Assembly: GCA_012295275.1 (NCBI GenBank)
Contig: CM022671.1
Span: 25,460,322 to 25,524,321, forward strand
DNA length: 64,000 nt
Reading direction: 5' to 3'
From: Chrysomallon squamiferum
Lineage: Eukaryota; Mollusca; Gastropoda; Neomphalida; Peltospiridae
The translations under genes and the position numbers were made by a program. The notes under the pieces are model-generated. The model did not search any database. It was given only the letters and a program-made list of their open reading frames with translations, and was not told the origin of the DNA. Positions 1-43,281 of this stretch are shown here, piece by piece. The stretch's first letter is position 1, and each line of letters begins with the position of its first letter.

Positions 1-449
1 GACTAAGAAATTTTGTCAGAATTCTGGTTAATTTAGTTTTGTTTGATCTTTCGTTTTACATTATTAACTCAGTTTTTGTTTTCGTTGATATTTTTCGTTT
101 ATTTTTGTTTTGTTCAAATTTCAGGGAGGATTTTTTTTATTTTATTTTTTTTTTATTTTTTTTTATTTTTTTTTTTCATTTGTTTGTTATTATTTGTGTT
201 CATATAAGATTGAAATGATACAAAAACAAAAATTGAATCTGAAAAAAAAAAAAAAAAAGAAGAAATGATACAAACAAAAATAATCTATTATATGCAGCAA
301 AACGTAAAATTTTCAAATAACAAAACTGGATAGGCTGGGAAATGATTAAAATCATTCCCGATAAATATATGGGATGAACGCAACAAAAAGAACAAATATA
401 TGCAAATAAGTATTTAAAATGGGACTTCATGCTAATGTAGTAATAACAG

Positions 450-645
450 AAAATAACACTGGATACTCTTTACAAATTCTAATATTATATTAGTTAAACT
501 ACATTACAGGTTTGCTATATGGTATATTAATTGCTGGATGGAAAGGAAATAACACTGGATACTCTTTACAAATTCTAATATTATATTAGTTTTTTACAGG
601 TTTGCATATATGGTATATTAATTGTTAAATGGAAAGGTTACTAGT
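450..645. repeat. Two-copy direct repeat of about 97 bp
   Basis: The phrase AATAACACTGGATACTCTTT begins near 453 and again near 549. The similarity continues through a shared ACAGGTTTGC...TGGTATATTAATTG segment. The second copy has small indels. It directly precedes the 58-bp array. Confidence 0.8.
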
Positions 646-1250
646 TGTATTGATGGCGTGTTTTGTAGTGCATGTATGTGTGTTCAAATGGTTTAAAAAT
701 AAGGTTATATTTGTTATATTCTTTGCTTTGTTACGTGGTATGTGAATGACTGGAAGATACGGTTATATTTGTTATATTCGTTGATTTGTTACATGGTATG
801 TAAATAACTCGAAGATACGGTTATATTTGTTACATTCGTAGATTTGTTACGTGGTATGTGAACGACTGGAAGATACGGTTATATTTGTTACATTCGTAGA
901 TTTGTTACGTGGTATGTGAATGACTGGACGATACGGTTATATTTGTTACATTCGTTGCTTTGTTACGTGATATGTAAACGACTGGAACATCAGGTTATAT
1001 TTGTTACTCGTTACATTGTGTGTAAGAGGTTGCAAAATAAGGTTATGCATATTGATTCACCATGTGGTGTGTAAGTGACCGCAAGATAAGGTTATATCTG
1101 TTACACATTTTCATTAGTTTCACGATGTATACATGGTAGGAAAGTAAAGATATATTCGTTATCTATATTGATTCATTGTTTGGATGAAAAACATTATATT
1201 TCTTGTATTGGTGTATGTGTGAATGGTTTGAATAAATATATTATTTCAAG
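645..1250. repeat. 58-bp minisatellite array
   Basis: The word GGTTATATTTGTTA recurs at about 703, 761, 819, 877, 935 and 993, an exact 58-bp period. Each unit also carries TTTGTTACGTGGTATGTGAA and GACTGGAAGATAC. Units at both edges are more diverged: partial copies occur around 650 and after 1040, with unit relics to about 1250. No gene function is seen. Confidence 0.9.
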
Positions 1251-1762
1251 CACCGGTCATGCCTTATATAGTTATTAGTTTACAACAATGTGTTTTCACG
1301 ATTGCCTTTAAATAATGTATTCTATTCCGTCCTCATTATACTGCATTCAGTACTGTATACACTGTATCTTGTAGTTTTGTTCAGCTCTTAAAGTGGAACT
1401 GAGTAAAAAAAAAAAAATAAAAATAATAATAATAATTCACGACAAACCACGAAATTTACTTCTTCTTTTTCTTCTTTATATTTGTTCTCATTTTTATTAG
1501 AATGTATTATACATTTGTAAAAAAAAAATAATAATAATACCATTAATAATTAAAAAATTAAATAAATAAAATTCACCCAGTCTCCAAAAAAAAAAAAATA
1601 ATAATAATAATTTAAAAAAAATAATAATAAAATTCACAAAGCAAACCATAATTAAAATAAAATATTTTGTGCATTTTTATTTCTTCTCAGTTTTGAAAGA
1701 CCAGACCAAAATCAAAATGTGAAAATGTTTAAGAGATGAAACGTCAGTGGTATAAAGATTTC

Positions 1763-1767
<5 letters not shown>

Positions 1768-1804
<37 letters not shown>
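1768..1804. repeat. (AT)n microsatellite
   Basis: An uninterrupted AT dinucleotide run of about 37 bases. Confidence 0.95.
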
Positions 1805-1808
<4 letters not shown>

Positions 1809-3333
1809 TGTTGTTTTGTTGGGTTTTTTAGCTTGCAAAGCACAATTGTTTGTGATTTCAGTCTTTGTAGATGCTCTTGTTATTTCATTTATAATATGTT
1901 TTAATAATTTATGTCAATAAATATTTCTTTTATAAACAAAATGTGTATTGTTTTGTATGCTTAACGACCTGAAGTTGTCTTTATTCTGTGAAAGTATAAT
2001 GTCTGGAGAGAGGAACGCCATTGTCGCCATTTCCTATTAACAGCAAAGGATCTGTAACGTCACCCAGTCCCCACGTGTCATCCGGGTGACAAATCTGGCT
2101 AAAGTGTACACTTCCTGCACGCATTTCCTCATCACCTGTATCTTCACATACACTTCCCTTGTTTCCAAGATACTTCTGTTACATTACATAGCTTTTCCGA
2201 CCAGAATTACTTACAAATATATAAGACACAAATACGCAAACACAAGATCTATAGGACTGATCTTAAAAGTGGAGTTTAATTTGAAAGTGCGGGGTTATGT
2301 GTAGTTTACCAGAAATTTTTTATAATCCTCACATTACATAAAGGGGCGGGCTAACAAAAATGCTGGGACGGGCTCATGTTTATATGGGAGTGCACGCATG
2401 CACGCACAGGTTACTGGCAAGGGATAGGATGGGATATAGATCCACAAAGAAAATTCGACCCTACCCGACGCACTGTAACTGCAGCTAGTCAAATATTATA
2501 CATGGATTATACATTATTTAAAAACAAAAAAAACAAACAAATAAAAAAAACCCCATTATTATTATTATTATTCAAAATTATTATTATTATTATTATTCAA
2601 AAATGTTGAAAATAAGTTAATTCAGAATTGTGTCACCATGTTTGAACATTGCATTCAAAACTCCTTCCAACTGTCCTGGTTATTAGAATGGTACTCTCTC
2701 CTGACTTCTTGTCGATGTCAAAATTCCAACTCGTATCATAGGGAAATTATCCATGATGTATGATACATTATGTCCACAGACATAACATGAAGTTCAATGT
2801 CCGTAATTCATGAATTTCATTTACCTTTTCCTGGAAGGAGTTCATTATCAATACACCAGCAATATTCTGTATTGGTTGTGTTTCTATCATGACAAAAGGG
2901 GACTCCTCTGCAGGTTTCCACTTCATTATTTATCAACACTGCACGTCCCTTTTTATCTTTTATATCAGATGAATAACACATTATCTTTTTCTTTCAGAAG
3001 TTTCCACAAATTTAATTATTTAATTTGGGGGAGACTGAATAACTGAATAAAAGTCGAAGTATGGGTAAAATGTCATTTGTCTTGATCTTAACAGAACTAA
3101 AGATACTGAAGAACCAATCATTACTGATTTATCCTACTGTATCCTCTTTTTCCTGACGTCCCAGTTTTTATTTTTATTTACTTTATTTTTTTTATTTTCT
3201 GCAAATTAGAAGCTTTGCAAATAAATGTTTAACTCTTTGCATAATGAAGTAATTAAGTTTAATTGTTTTTTCCTTGAGGCCTCGAGTCATGGAACTGCCC
3301 ATACAGAGTTACCAGCTCGTGTTTGACGTTTTG

Positions 3334-3341
3334 TGACGTCA
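3334..3341. promoter_or_regulatory. Consensus CRE (CREB/ATF site) in the EF-hand-like gene promoter
   Basis: The palindrome TGACGTCA lies 42 bases upstream of the proposed ATG at 3383. A half site, TTGACGTT, lies just before it at about 3322. The 3270-3345 segment is also less AT-rich than its surroundings, as expected for a core promoter. That CREB/ATF proteins bind this palindrome is established; its use here is inference. Confidence 0.5.
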
Positions 3342-3382
3342 GATTAACAATAAAAGTATTTGTTCTTTAAAATAAAAACACG

Positions 3383-3391
3383 ATGTCTTCG
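3383..3391 (+). CDS. EF-hand-like gene, coding exon 1 (9 nt)
   Basis: The exon is ATGTCTTCG followed by the strong donor GTAAGT; it encodes MSS and ends in phase 0. The ATG context is ACACGATGT. The start was chosen because it directly precedes a consensus donor and continues in frame into exon 2. Confidence 0.7.
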
Positions 3392-4001
3392 GTAAGTATA
3401 ATTAATAATTTAATATGAAAATGAAATTTGATCCTCGCTTTTAAAAGAAATGTAGCCAGACTTATTAGTTTAGATGTGTATAACAGTGAGGAGGAAAAAT
3501 TGGCTTATTTGTTAAGCCAGGAGTCGTCAACCCTTGGCCGGCTGACGACATCCGGGCCGCGAGAGATTTTAGCCCGGCCCGGCAACTGAGAACTCGTACA
3601 CCAGTTATTACATCGGTTTTTTTTTTGGTTTTCTTTAAACATAGAATCTCGGCAAACAAGATTACCCAGAATAGCATCGAATTAAAGTTTTCTGATGTAA
3701 TGTTTAGAGGAAATATAGTGTCGTACAAAGATAAGACATTTTGTTTAGTTTGTTTTATAACACTGCGAATACGTTTGGTATATATATAGGCAATTCATGG
3801 CTGCGGAAAATGGGGTGACCGCCACTGCACTAATAATTTAAGTCTTCAGATTGCCGTCCAAAGAATTTTACAATTTACAGAATTGTATTTGTTCTGCATA
3901 ATATTCCGGATCCAAATCGGTTTTGTCATTACAGATTATTATTATTAGATTTGTATATAGATCTACATACATGCTTATTATACCTATATGATATTCATGC
4001 C

Positions 4002-4035
<34 letters not shown>

Positions 4036-5547
4036 TTATTTTTTATATCATTTTTTTTATTGCATGGATTCAGAAAAATGATGCTTCATCATGGCTGGAT
4101 CACGCAACTGACATCGCGGATAGTGCCAGCCGATTTACTCTTCCCATGGACATGAAAGTTTTGGAAAGTTAGTAAACTTGTGCTTAGGTGAAAACATTTA
4201 TAATAAACTAGACCGAATACTTAAGTCTGAAAAAGTTATTTTTCACACACAGGCACAAAAACACACACACACACACGCACACACACATAATTAAAAATTC
4301 AAAATTCAGATAATCTATTTTCTACTGCATTTAAAAGTTTACAATGTCTTCTGCAATCATTCAAATATGATATTACGTAATTATCCTTTGTTGTTGTTGT
4401 TTTTTTGTTATTTTTAGACAATTTCAAAAATATTCTTTGGAGTCAGTATCATAGTATTATACATTATTTAGTTTATATCACATTTAACATGACTTTCAAG
4501 GCAAGGAAATTTTCTAGTTTGTCAAGAAAAACATAGATCTATATCAATTTGTCCAGAAAAAATGGGATTCTGTGAAAGAAACTAAAATAAATAAATAAAT
4601 AAATAAATAAATAAAAAGAATTTTAAAAATTAAAATAATAAAATTAAATTACATATATAATAAATTAATTAATTAATTCAGTTCAATTCAAATAAATAAA
4701 TAAATACATAAATGATAGCAACTTAGAAAGATTAGTTTACAAAGAACACAAACAGTTTTTTTTTTTTTTCTTCTAAAAAACTGGAATCCATCTAAGTAAA
4801 TAGACCATAAATCACTGAGTTGAAGAAATTTCAGTCAACAGTCAAAACCCTTTTTGTTGCTCATGAAAAAAAAGTAAAAAGGTAAAGCGTAATCAGTTAA
4901 TAATATTAATAAGTTAAAAATGAAAAGAATCTTCATTTGGTTGTGTTTAATGTTTGTTTTCAGACCTGACTCCGCTGGAGTATCTGCACAACTACTGTAT
5001 AGTGTCATCTTTAAAAACAAACCTGTATCAGAAAACATTCATAAAACTGAAGGACAAATCGGGGTATCTTCTTTTGAAAGTAAGTGAAACCACTGAAATT
5101 TGAGCATAGTAATTATATTTAAAAAATCAGAAAAGGTTTATTAACTGGCAATTAATTATTTTGTATTGATAATTATTATATTGAAAGAATTAGTTATTGA
5201 TTATTATTTATTTCATTCTCTCTCTCTCTGTCTCATTCATTTTTTCTTTCTCTCTCTGTATGTGTGTGTGTATTTATCATTGAGCAAATCACTTTTATTT
5301 TTTTCATTTTTGGATTTGTTTCTAAAATAATATAAAAATTACCATCTGTTATTTAAGAAAAGAATACTTACTGTTATAATGTTTATTAGTAATTATATTC
5401 ATTATTATGGTCATTTATATAATTATTAATACATCATTATTATGATCATTATTGTTATTACTCTTCAAAATCATTATCATCATCATCATAATTATTATTA
5501 TCATTTCATCGTCATTATTATCATCATCATTAATATATTATTATTAC

Positions 5548-5605
<58 letters not shown>

Positions 5606-6595
5606 ACTAACAGGATCTGGATAAGGCCCTGAAGGAAGTTTTGATTAATCGTATCAGTTCTGATCAGGTCCAGGCAATTGCTGACATTCTCAATATCAAA
5701 GATGAGACACACATTGATTACAAGATGTTCAGTGTCATAGCAGCATTTGCAGAGAGGATGATCTACCCACAGTTTTTGTAGGTTTTGATGGAAAACATTA
5801 CTTTAACAACTGTGTTATGTTATTCTACTTTATTATGTCTGATATTATTTTATTTGTTTCTAAACACTCAAGTTTGAAAATAAATTTTAAAATATGTCAA
5901 ATGTAAGTTATAAGGAGTAAATGTATTGGGGGTTGTTTTATGGGAGTTAAAGATTTTTCAAATTGTAATATGAGCTTTTATAAAACTCTGTATGTGTCTT
6001 TGATTATGTCTCAGTATATGTGAAAATATTTTTGTATATTGTTGTTTATATATCTTTTTTTTTAATGTGTATGTGTGTGGTTATTTTTGTTTTGTTTTGG
6101 GGGGTGGGGGTGGTGCTGAACTGCAGAGTATTCTAAAACAGTACATAAAGAGATTAACTTCAAGACAAAATGCAGAAATGACTAAGTATTCTCAAACACA
6201 ACAAGTGTTTTTTTTTTTTTTTTAAAACCCAATCGGTGTCAGAACCAAGTAAAAAAGTTAAAATGGGTATTTGGTTTATTGAGATTTTTACTTTCAGTTA
6301 CTTGATAAATCAGTCATTGGACTATTTGAAATTGTTTTGTATTTGTGGAAATTCAGGTTCACTGAGTTGTCTGGTTTTGAGAAATTCAATGAATGTCAAA
6401 CAGGTCACTGAGTGAATCACTAAATTGAGTAATCAGTTTTTAAATTGTTTCTTTTCCAGTGTGAAGCATCCATCAGATATGGAAAATACGAAAAAAAAGA
6501 AAATAGAAATTGCAGATTTCGATGGTCTGAGATCAAAACTGGAAGGAATTCGTCTTAATCCTTCAATGGAGAAAGTGATGGATGTATTAAAATAA
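3383..6595 (+). CDS. Small EF-hand-like protein gene, five coding exons (172 aa)
   Basis: The exons at 3383-3391, 4074-4167, 4964-5079, 5614-5777 and 6460-6595 join to 519 nt, one open frame from ATG to TAA. All four introns are GT-AG and the phases (0, 1, 0, 2) agree at every junction. The N-terminus reads MSSKNDASSWLDHATDIADS. Residues about 55-85 (LKDKSGYLLLKDLDKAL) and 95-125 (LNIKDETHIDYKMFSVIAAF) look like two helix-loop-helix EF-hand units. The loops lack most acidic calcium ligands, so calcium binding is doubtful. The tail is short and basic (TKKKK) and ends KVMDVLK. No signal peptide or membrane segment is seen. The ortholog is not recognised; a small calmodulin-superfamily or ciliary protein is possible. 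The gene converges on the coiled-coil gene, with about 3.7 kb between their stop codons. Confidence 0.8.
3518..3590. mobile_element. hAT-like transposon terminal fragment in intron 1
   Basis: The GC-rich segment starts CAGGAGTCGTCAACCCTTGG and continues with CCGGGCCGCGAG and AGCCCGGCCC. It stands out from the AT-rich intron. The pattern (CAG + GTCnnCAACC + TTGGCC + CCGGGCCGC) resembles the termini of Charlie-type hAT elements. No transposase and no clear second terminus were found, so this is probably a solo remnant. Confidence 0.45.
4074..4167 (+). CDS. EF-hand-like gene, coding exon 2
   Basis: The acceptor is TTGCATGGATTCAG and the donor is AAA|GTTAGT. It encodes KNDASSWLDHATDIADS and on to MKVLE, ending in phase 1. 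Reading through the donor meets a stop at once, which supports splicing. Confidence 0.75.
4584..4615. repeat. (AAAT)n microsatellite
   Basis: Tandem AAAT/ATAA tetranucleotides in intron 2 of the EF-hand-like gene. Confidence 0.9.
4964..5079 (+). CDS. EF-hand-like gene, coding exon 3
   Basis: The acceptor is TGTTTGTTTTCAG and the donor GAAA|GTAAGT. It encodes LTPLEYLHNYCIVSSLKTNL and the first loop (KDKSGYLLLK). It enters in phase 1 and leaves in phase 0. Confidence 0.8.
5536..5604. repeat. (ATT)n microsatellite abutting a splice acceptor
   Basis: About 23 ATT units end nine bases before the exon 4 acceptor CAG at 5611-5613, replacing the usual pyrimidine tract. More irregular ATT/ATC repeats run back to about 5440. 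Confidence 0.95.
5614..5777 (+). CDS. EF-hand-like gene, coding exon 4
   Basis: The acceptor is AATACTAACAG and the donor TTTTT|GTAGGT. It encodes DLDKALKEVLINRISSDQVQ and the second helix-loop-helix unit. It ends in phase 2; unspliced reading reaches TAG within the donor. Confidence 0.8.
6460..6595 (+). CDS. EF-hand-like gene, terminal coding exon 5
   Basis: The acceptor is TTTCTTTTCCAG. The exon completes a Phe codon and encodes VKHPSDMENTKKKKIEIADF to the C-terminus KVMDVLK and stop TAA at 6593-6595. The downstream sequence is AT-rich and UTR-like. Confidence 0.8.
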
Positions 6596-9500
6596 CAGAG
6601 CCATGGCCTGGTTGTTGTCTGAAATTCATCTTGGCAGTTAAAATGAATTCTGAATGTAGCAGTCTTTATGATCTGGGTACATTCTTTTTTGTGTTTTGTT
6701 AACATTCTTGTAGAACATTTATTTTAAAATTCAGTTGCATTCTGTTGTTACAAATATTTCATTAATTTAACTGATAACTGTTTGTGTCTGTGTGTGTAAC
6801 CCAAAATGAAAATATGGTTAATATGTTGATGTTACTAATGTTATATGTTTTTATGTATACATGTATGTATGTGTTTCTGAGTGTATAAATGGATGTATGC
6901 ATGTGTATATATTTTTAGATGTGCAAACAAACTGAAATATAGATATTTTTGTGGGTAAGATTTAAAACTGTTAAATTAGTTTTATTATTATTATTATTAG
7001 GAATGAGTTCACATATACATTTTTTGGTTTTGTTATTTTAAAAGAACTTATAAAAATTTTAATTTCTGGAATTATAATAATGCAATAATAATAAAAAATT
7101 AAAATTAAATAATAAAATTAAAAAAATTAAAAATTAAAAATTTAAAAAAAATAAATTATAAAAAAAAGAAAGTGAATCAGAAAAAAAAAAATTAGTTTTT
7201 TGTTATTTTCTTAAATTCAATGAACAGTTGAGGTTTTTAATGAACAGTTATTATAATTTTTTTCTTTCATAAAATTATAAATAAATAAAAGCCCTTATCA
7301 GACATTATAGTGTTCATTTGGTTCTGGAAACAAACATCATAATTTGTTATGTAGTCTTGGATTACTGTTTCATCTGTTACTGGCACCTGTTCTGTGCTAA
7401 TAATAATGTATGGTAATAAAATAATGTGTTTATGAAGATAAACAAAGACCGACATTGTCATTTTGTCTCAGCATCACTTTTTTTGTGTGTTGCATTTCCC
7501 ACTGCAGATATGCCAAGCCTACTCAGTCTTTCAGGGTTTTACTTTTGATATTTCCATCCTGTACAAAATGTCAATGTAGTTTTTAATCTCATTCACAAAA
7601 AACATCTTATTATATAGTTATTAAACATCATTATTAGTAAAGAATGGTCTTCATTATATCTCCAGATTTTTTTTTATACAAGTGCCCCTAAAAAGATCGG
7701 ATTCAAATGAAAGTTTCATTACCTTTTAAAAACCTGGATGGTACTAAAAGAAAGAAAGAAAATTTGGAAAGAATTACTTTAATATATTAAATTGTAAAAT
7801 GTCACAAAGAATATTATATAAATCTTTTACCAAATAAAGCATCTTTATTATATGCTGTAGCTTAATATTTTACATAGTTTAATATAAGTGTCACATTTTT
7901 TCTTTCTGAAGTCTACTTCTTTTCTTCTGTGTATATGTATGAATAGAAACATCTAAGTAATGTGAGCATAAAATGGATACCATCATAATTATGCTTTCTA
8001 TTATCAGTTATAAAATTAAATCATGCCAAAAAAAAAAATTATTGATCATTTTTATATAATGTTAAATGCAATTTTGTAATATTTAACTGGAAAATGTTTG
8101 TTGTTATTTGTGGGTTTGTTTAAAATATTTTCTAACTGTAATTTTAATAAAAATATTAGAAAATAAGTTGGTGATAATTTACAAAATGACACCGATAATC
8201 AGTGTTGAATTCCGAAGCCATATATTTGTTATCATCATTTTTGTAAATTTATATATCTATACATATGATATTTATGTAAATAAAATGTTCTAAGATGAAG
8301 TCGTTTTAATAAATTATGTTGATTTTGCTAAAAGGTACATAAAGCACAATGTACAGGTAACTGTTTACTGGTTAAGGGTGTATGACATCATCAATGCCTG
8401 GATTGGTAATCAGCAGCGACAAAGGGCCAGAACTTATGCATGCCTAAGGGCCCATAACATTTATACTTTGGGCTGACACTAATTTAAGTACAGAATTTCA
8501 GACCGTCTTTTTAATTACTTTTAGTTTTGTTTTAGGCATCATTTAATGGTCTTAAAACACACTACATTTCTGAAGTTGCTAAATTTCCCATGGTCCCATG
8601 ATCTCTGCTCAGAATGGATTCACACACACAATCTTTATTACAGCAGTCACGGCTTGAATGAGAACTCTCTCAGTGAATTCACTAAGAAGAAATGATCCTA
8701 TATTCTTTCACTGAGCTTCAACCCAGATAAAAGAAAGATTACATATATTTTAGTGTCACGTGAACAAATTTTATTTAAAAACAAACTAGAGATCCAGATA
8801 TATATTATTTATTTTTCAATATAATATATTCAACAAACATATTCAAATAATATATAAAATTATATTAATAATATATATATAGCACAAAATATAAAATACA
8901 TATTAACAAACCTAATTTTGAAAATTATACAATTGTTGGCATGGTTATCACAGAAATGTTGGACGGAAAAAAAACTATTTTCAGGTGGACGGAATTTAAA
9001 TTTTTTATAATTTAGTATTAATGAAAATATATGAAATAAAAATAAAAATAAAAAGCTTAGTTTTAATAAAAAGAAGCAAATAGAAGAAAAGACAGTACAT
9101 CATTTTTGTGATGAACATAATTTTCAACACAAAATGAATCATATCAAAAAACATTGGATTGGCAAAAAATACGGGATGTGCAAGTTGAGTACACATTTCC
9201 TTGGGATCCGACAAAATCTGAAAATGTTTTGTGAAGCATTGTTAAGAGTGTTTTTATTATCTTTTTAAAATAAAAAGTTGTTTTAATTTGTTCTTCACTG
9301 AAACATTTTGTTGTGCACAAAGATAAAATAAATTTCATATCAAATACATAAGAAATTATTCACTTCTTGGCATTACTGTTTTAATGCTGAAAGGTACAGT
9401 ATCACATAATCAGAGTATAGGGATTAGATATCAGCAAAATTCTGATACACAGACTGATTGATATATTTTGCACAATATTAAGTTAGTTACCAGGGGTTCT

Positions 9501-10267
9501 AGAATATATATATATGTATCAATGATTTTTAACATTCAGGCCACTTTGAAATCATTACTTTGCTATACCAACAGAAGAGTTACAGTTAAAATATAAAGGA
9601 AAAAAAAAATTTCATAAAAAAATAATAAATAAATAAATCGCAGTAAAAATAATAACAATAATTAATAATAAACAAAATACACTTCTACTTTTGATCATAT
9701 ATTTACAAAACATGATCTCCCTGCAATTTCCTACAATCCTATGATTGACAATACTTGTTCCGGATGATCTGGATTCATCATGAAATTATACTTGTTAGAA
9801 TTTAAACCGAACTTCTGTCACAATTTATATCACAGAGTGGTCAGTTGAATAAATTGTCTGGTGAAATGGTTTAATATAAGTTGTTAACATGATCTGGTGA
9901 ACTTGAATAACAAACTGTCTACAGGGTAAATACAAACAATGAATTTTTTTTTTTTTAATTTTAATGTAAATGATTTTAAAATATTATTATGCTGTTTTAC
10001 ACATTTTTTTTTTTTTATCTCGGTAAGTAACATTTTTGTTATGGGTGTGTGTGTGATTTAACTTACAAATTCCCTGCCTTGATGAACAGAAATATTTTTA
10101 CAATTCTAGAACCCCAGCTTACAGGACACTAAAAGTATATTATAAGGTGAGATACAAGAGTAGGAACGTTGATATCAGTAATATCAAAATGAGTGATGAG
10201 TCAAGGTAAGTTCGCATACTAATGACAAATGAAGCTATAATGTCATTTACAAGATGATAGGTGTGTG
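6596..10267. other. Convergent intergenic region with both 3' UTRs
   Basis: This lies between the stop of the plus-strand EF-hand-like gene and the stop of the minus-strand coiled-coil gene. Several AATAAA motifs are present, for example near 7273 and 7834, so polyadenylation sites cannot be assigned. A GC-richer patch at 8380-8480 (GGGCCAGAAC, CTAAGGGCCC) looks like an old transposon fragment. No coding exon is recognisable. Confidence 0.5.
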
Positions 10268-41201
<30,934 letters not shown>

Positions 41202-41453
41202 GATCTTTGGTTCCGTTCTGCGAAATAGAAAATATATTTTTTTTTTATGTAAATGAGTGGTTTTGATTTTGCTTGAGAAATCAATGGTAATTTTTTTTTT
41301 TTTTTTTTTTTAAATTCCTTTTACAGTAGTAGTAATAATAATAATGGTGATGGCATAATTGTAATAGCAGAGTAGTTGTAGAGGTTTTAGAAGCAGTATC
41401 AGTTGTAAGAATAAATGTTCTTGTAACAGTAGCAGTTTCAGTTTTTGTTATTC

Positions 41454-41490
<37 letters not shown>

Positions 41491-42579
41491 AGTGGAGATA
41501 GCAGTAGTAGTAGTAGCTATAATAGCAATAACAGTAGTAGTAGAAGTTATAGTAGCAATAGTAGTAGAAGCAGTAGTAGTAGTAGTAGCAGCAGCAAAAT
41601 AAGGCATTGGATTAAATAGGCATGTTATTAAATTGTTATTTTAATCCACTTTGAATTTTGGTTTTACATGGAATTAACCAGGAAACAATGAACACTGATA
41701 CATTTATTTCACTGTTTAAATAAAGAATTTACAAGCCAATAACAACAAGAATAACTGACTGGTGCAAATAGTTCAGTTCAGTTATAAGGCAATTTTTTTT
41801 TTTGTGGAATAAATTCTGATCTGGCAGTAAAGTACAGACTTCATACAATATTCTGAGTGAACAGTAAGGACATTTTTAAAGATCAATTCTATGGACTTCT
41901 TCATTGATTACTGTTCTCTAGTGTGTGTCACGTTCCTGTGACCTACTGCTCAGTAATTTTCATCAGTGTTCCTCTTTCATGTTGTGTAAACCAAGTTACA
42001 CAGTGATTGTGTACATTGGTACATCATTCAAAAGTTATTTGTTTTTGTCTTTTGTTTGCCTCTGGCCAGTGACATTAATGCTGAATAAAGTGATGATCTT
42101 TGTTTTCTTGGCCTGTTCGTGTTACATTAAGTCTATAGACAAAAATCAAGTTGTATTAAAAACAACCTTTCTCTGTGGTGTTTTCTTGGTAAATCTACAC
42201 ACAGCTAGTTATTGATTAATAGATGGGGATTTGTGTCTTTAGAAGATTTCAGCAACAATTGAAAGATTAGCTCCTGCAAGTTTTGTTGATGAAGTCCTTG
42301 CACATACAACAGGTTATTAATCAATCCATTGTGGAATATTTACAAATATTAAATTCCATTTGCATTGTCCACAGTGATTTTATCACAAAATATATTGATG
42401 TGCTAAGTAATAAGGATATGTTCTATAATTTATATATTATAAAAAGAAGATATACTCTATATTTTTTTTTTTTTTTAAATACATCTATTGCATGCATAAT
42501 AATTTGTGTTTCTGAATACATACAATATTTCATGAAAGGTCAGAATGTAGTAAAAACATATATCAGAGAATTAAAACCT

Positions 42580-42860
42580 ATGATTTGAGCTGGGGGTACC
42601 ATAAAACATTATTATTATATAGCAGAAATAAATCCATGGTTTGTGCTTTGGGGTAATTAATTAAACAAACATCTAGAATTAAAAAACCCACACTTTATGC
42701 TGGAGTGTCATAAAAACATAATTACATTATAGAAATACAAAATCCATTATTTGTGCTGGTGTGTTCATCTACGTCTAGGAAACAAAACAAATATATGTAA
42801 AAGAAATAAAATTACTTGGTTTGTGCTGTGTTGTCACAAAACATAACAAACATATATAAA
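42580..42860. repeat. Degenerate ~60-70-bp tandem repeat, five copies
   Basis: Variants of AAATCCATGGTTTGTGCTGG then GTGTCATAAAACATAA recur near 42585, 42630, 42690, 42750 and 42815. Confidence 0.65.
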
Positions 42861-43243
42861 TTAATTTTTATTTTTCTCCTCATACTTTGGCAAAACAATT
42901 TTGTTTATTCATACAAGTTAGAAAAAAATATACATTTATTAGTAAATATCTCCAAAGCATAGCTCCTATATAAAAAATTTAAAGAAAATTTATTGAAAAA
43001 TTGCTTCCTCTGACTAACAAAGTGAATCGTTATCAGATTGTCTATTCACATTATCAACAATGTGAAAAACATCAAACAACTCAGAACATAATGAAAATCA
43101 GATCAATACAGATACCTGGGAAACAGACATATTGGTCAAATAAATTAATAGAAACTCCAGACATGGAATATAAAGTTAAAAAATAAAAAGCATGATAATG
43201 TTCTATAATTCATAACTATAGAATGCTTAATGTGTTTTTGTGA

Positions 43244-43244
<1 letters not shown>

Positions 43245-43280
<36 letters not shown>
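43245..43280. repeat. (GT)n microsatellite
   Basis: GT run of about 35 bases. Confidence 0.95.

Positions 43281-43281
<1 letters not shown>

Larger units (their letters stand above)
1..3322. other. Intergenic region, no convincing gene
   Basis: The stretch is AT-rich with homopolymers and several tandem repeats (listed separately). The short open frames have no splice context or recognisable protein features. An AATAAA-containing stretch near 1915 could be the 3' end of a plus-strand gene lying before the window, but nothing proves it. A GC-richer patch at about 2340-2490 contains a GGGGCGGG box and may be part of an old transposable element or a regulatory patch. Confidence 0.5.

Noticed and set aside
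8380-8480. GC-richer patch with GGGCCAGAAC and CTAAGGGCCC
   Set aside because: Looks like a transposon scar, but no terminal repeats or target duplication could be shown.
41925-42215. 96-codon plus-strand frame with hydrophobic stretches
   Set aside because: Hydrophobicity follows T-richness; no Kozak context, domain or exon partners.
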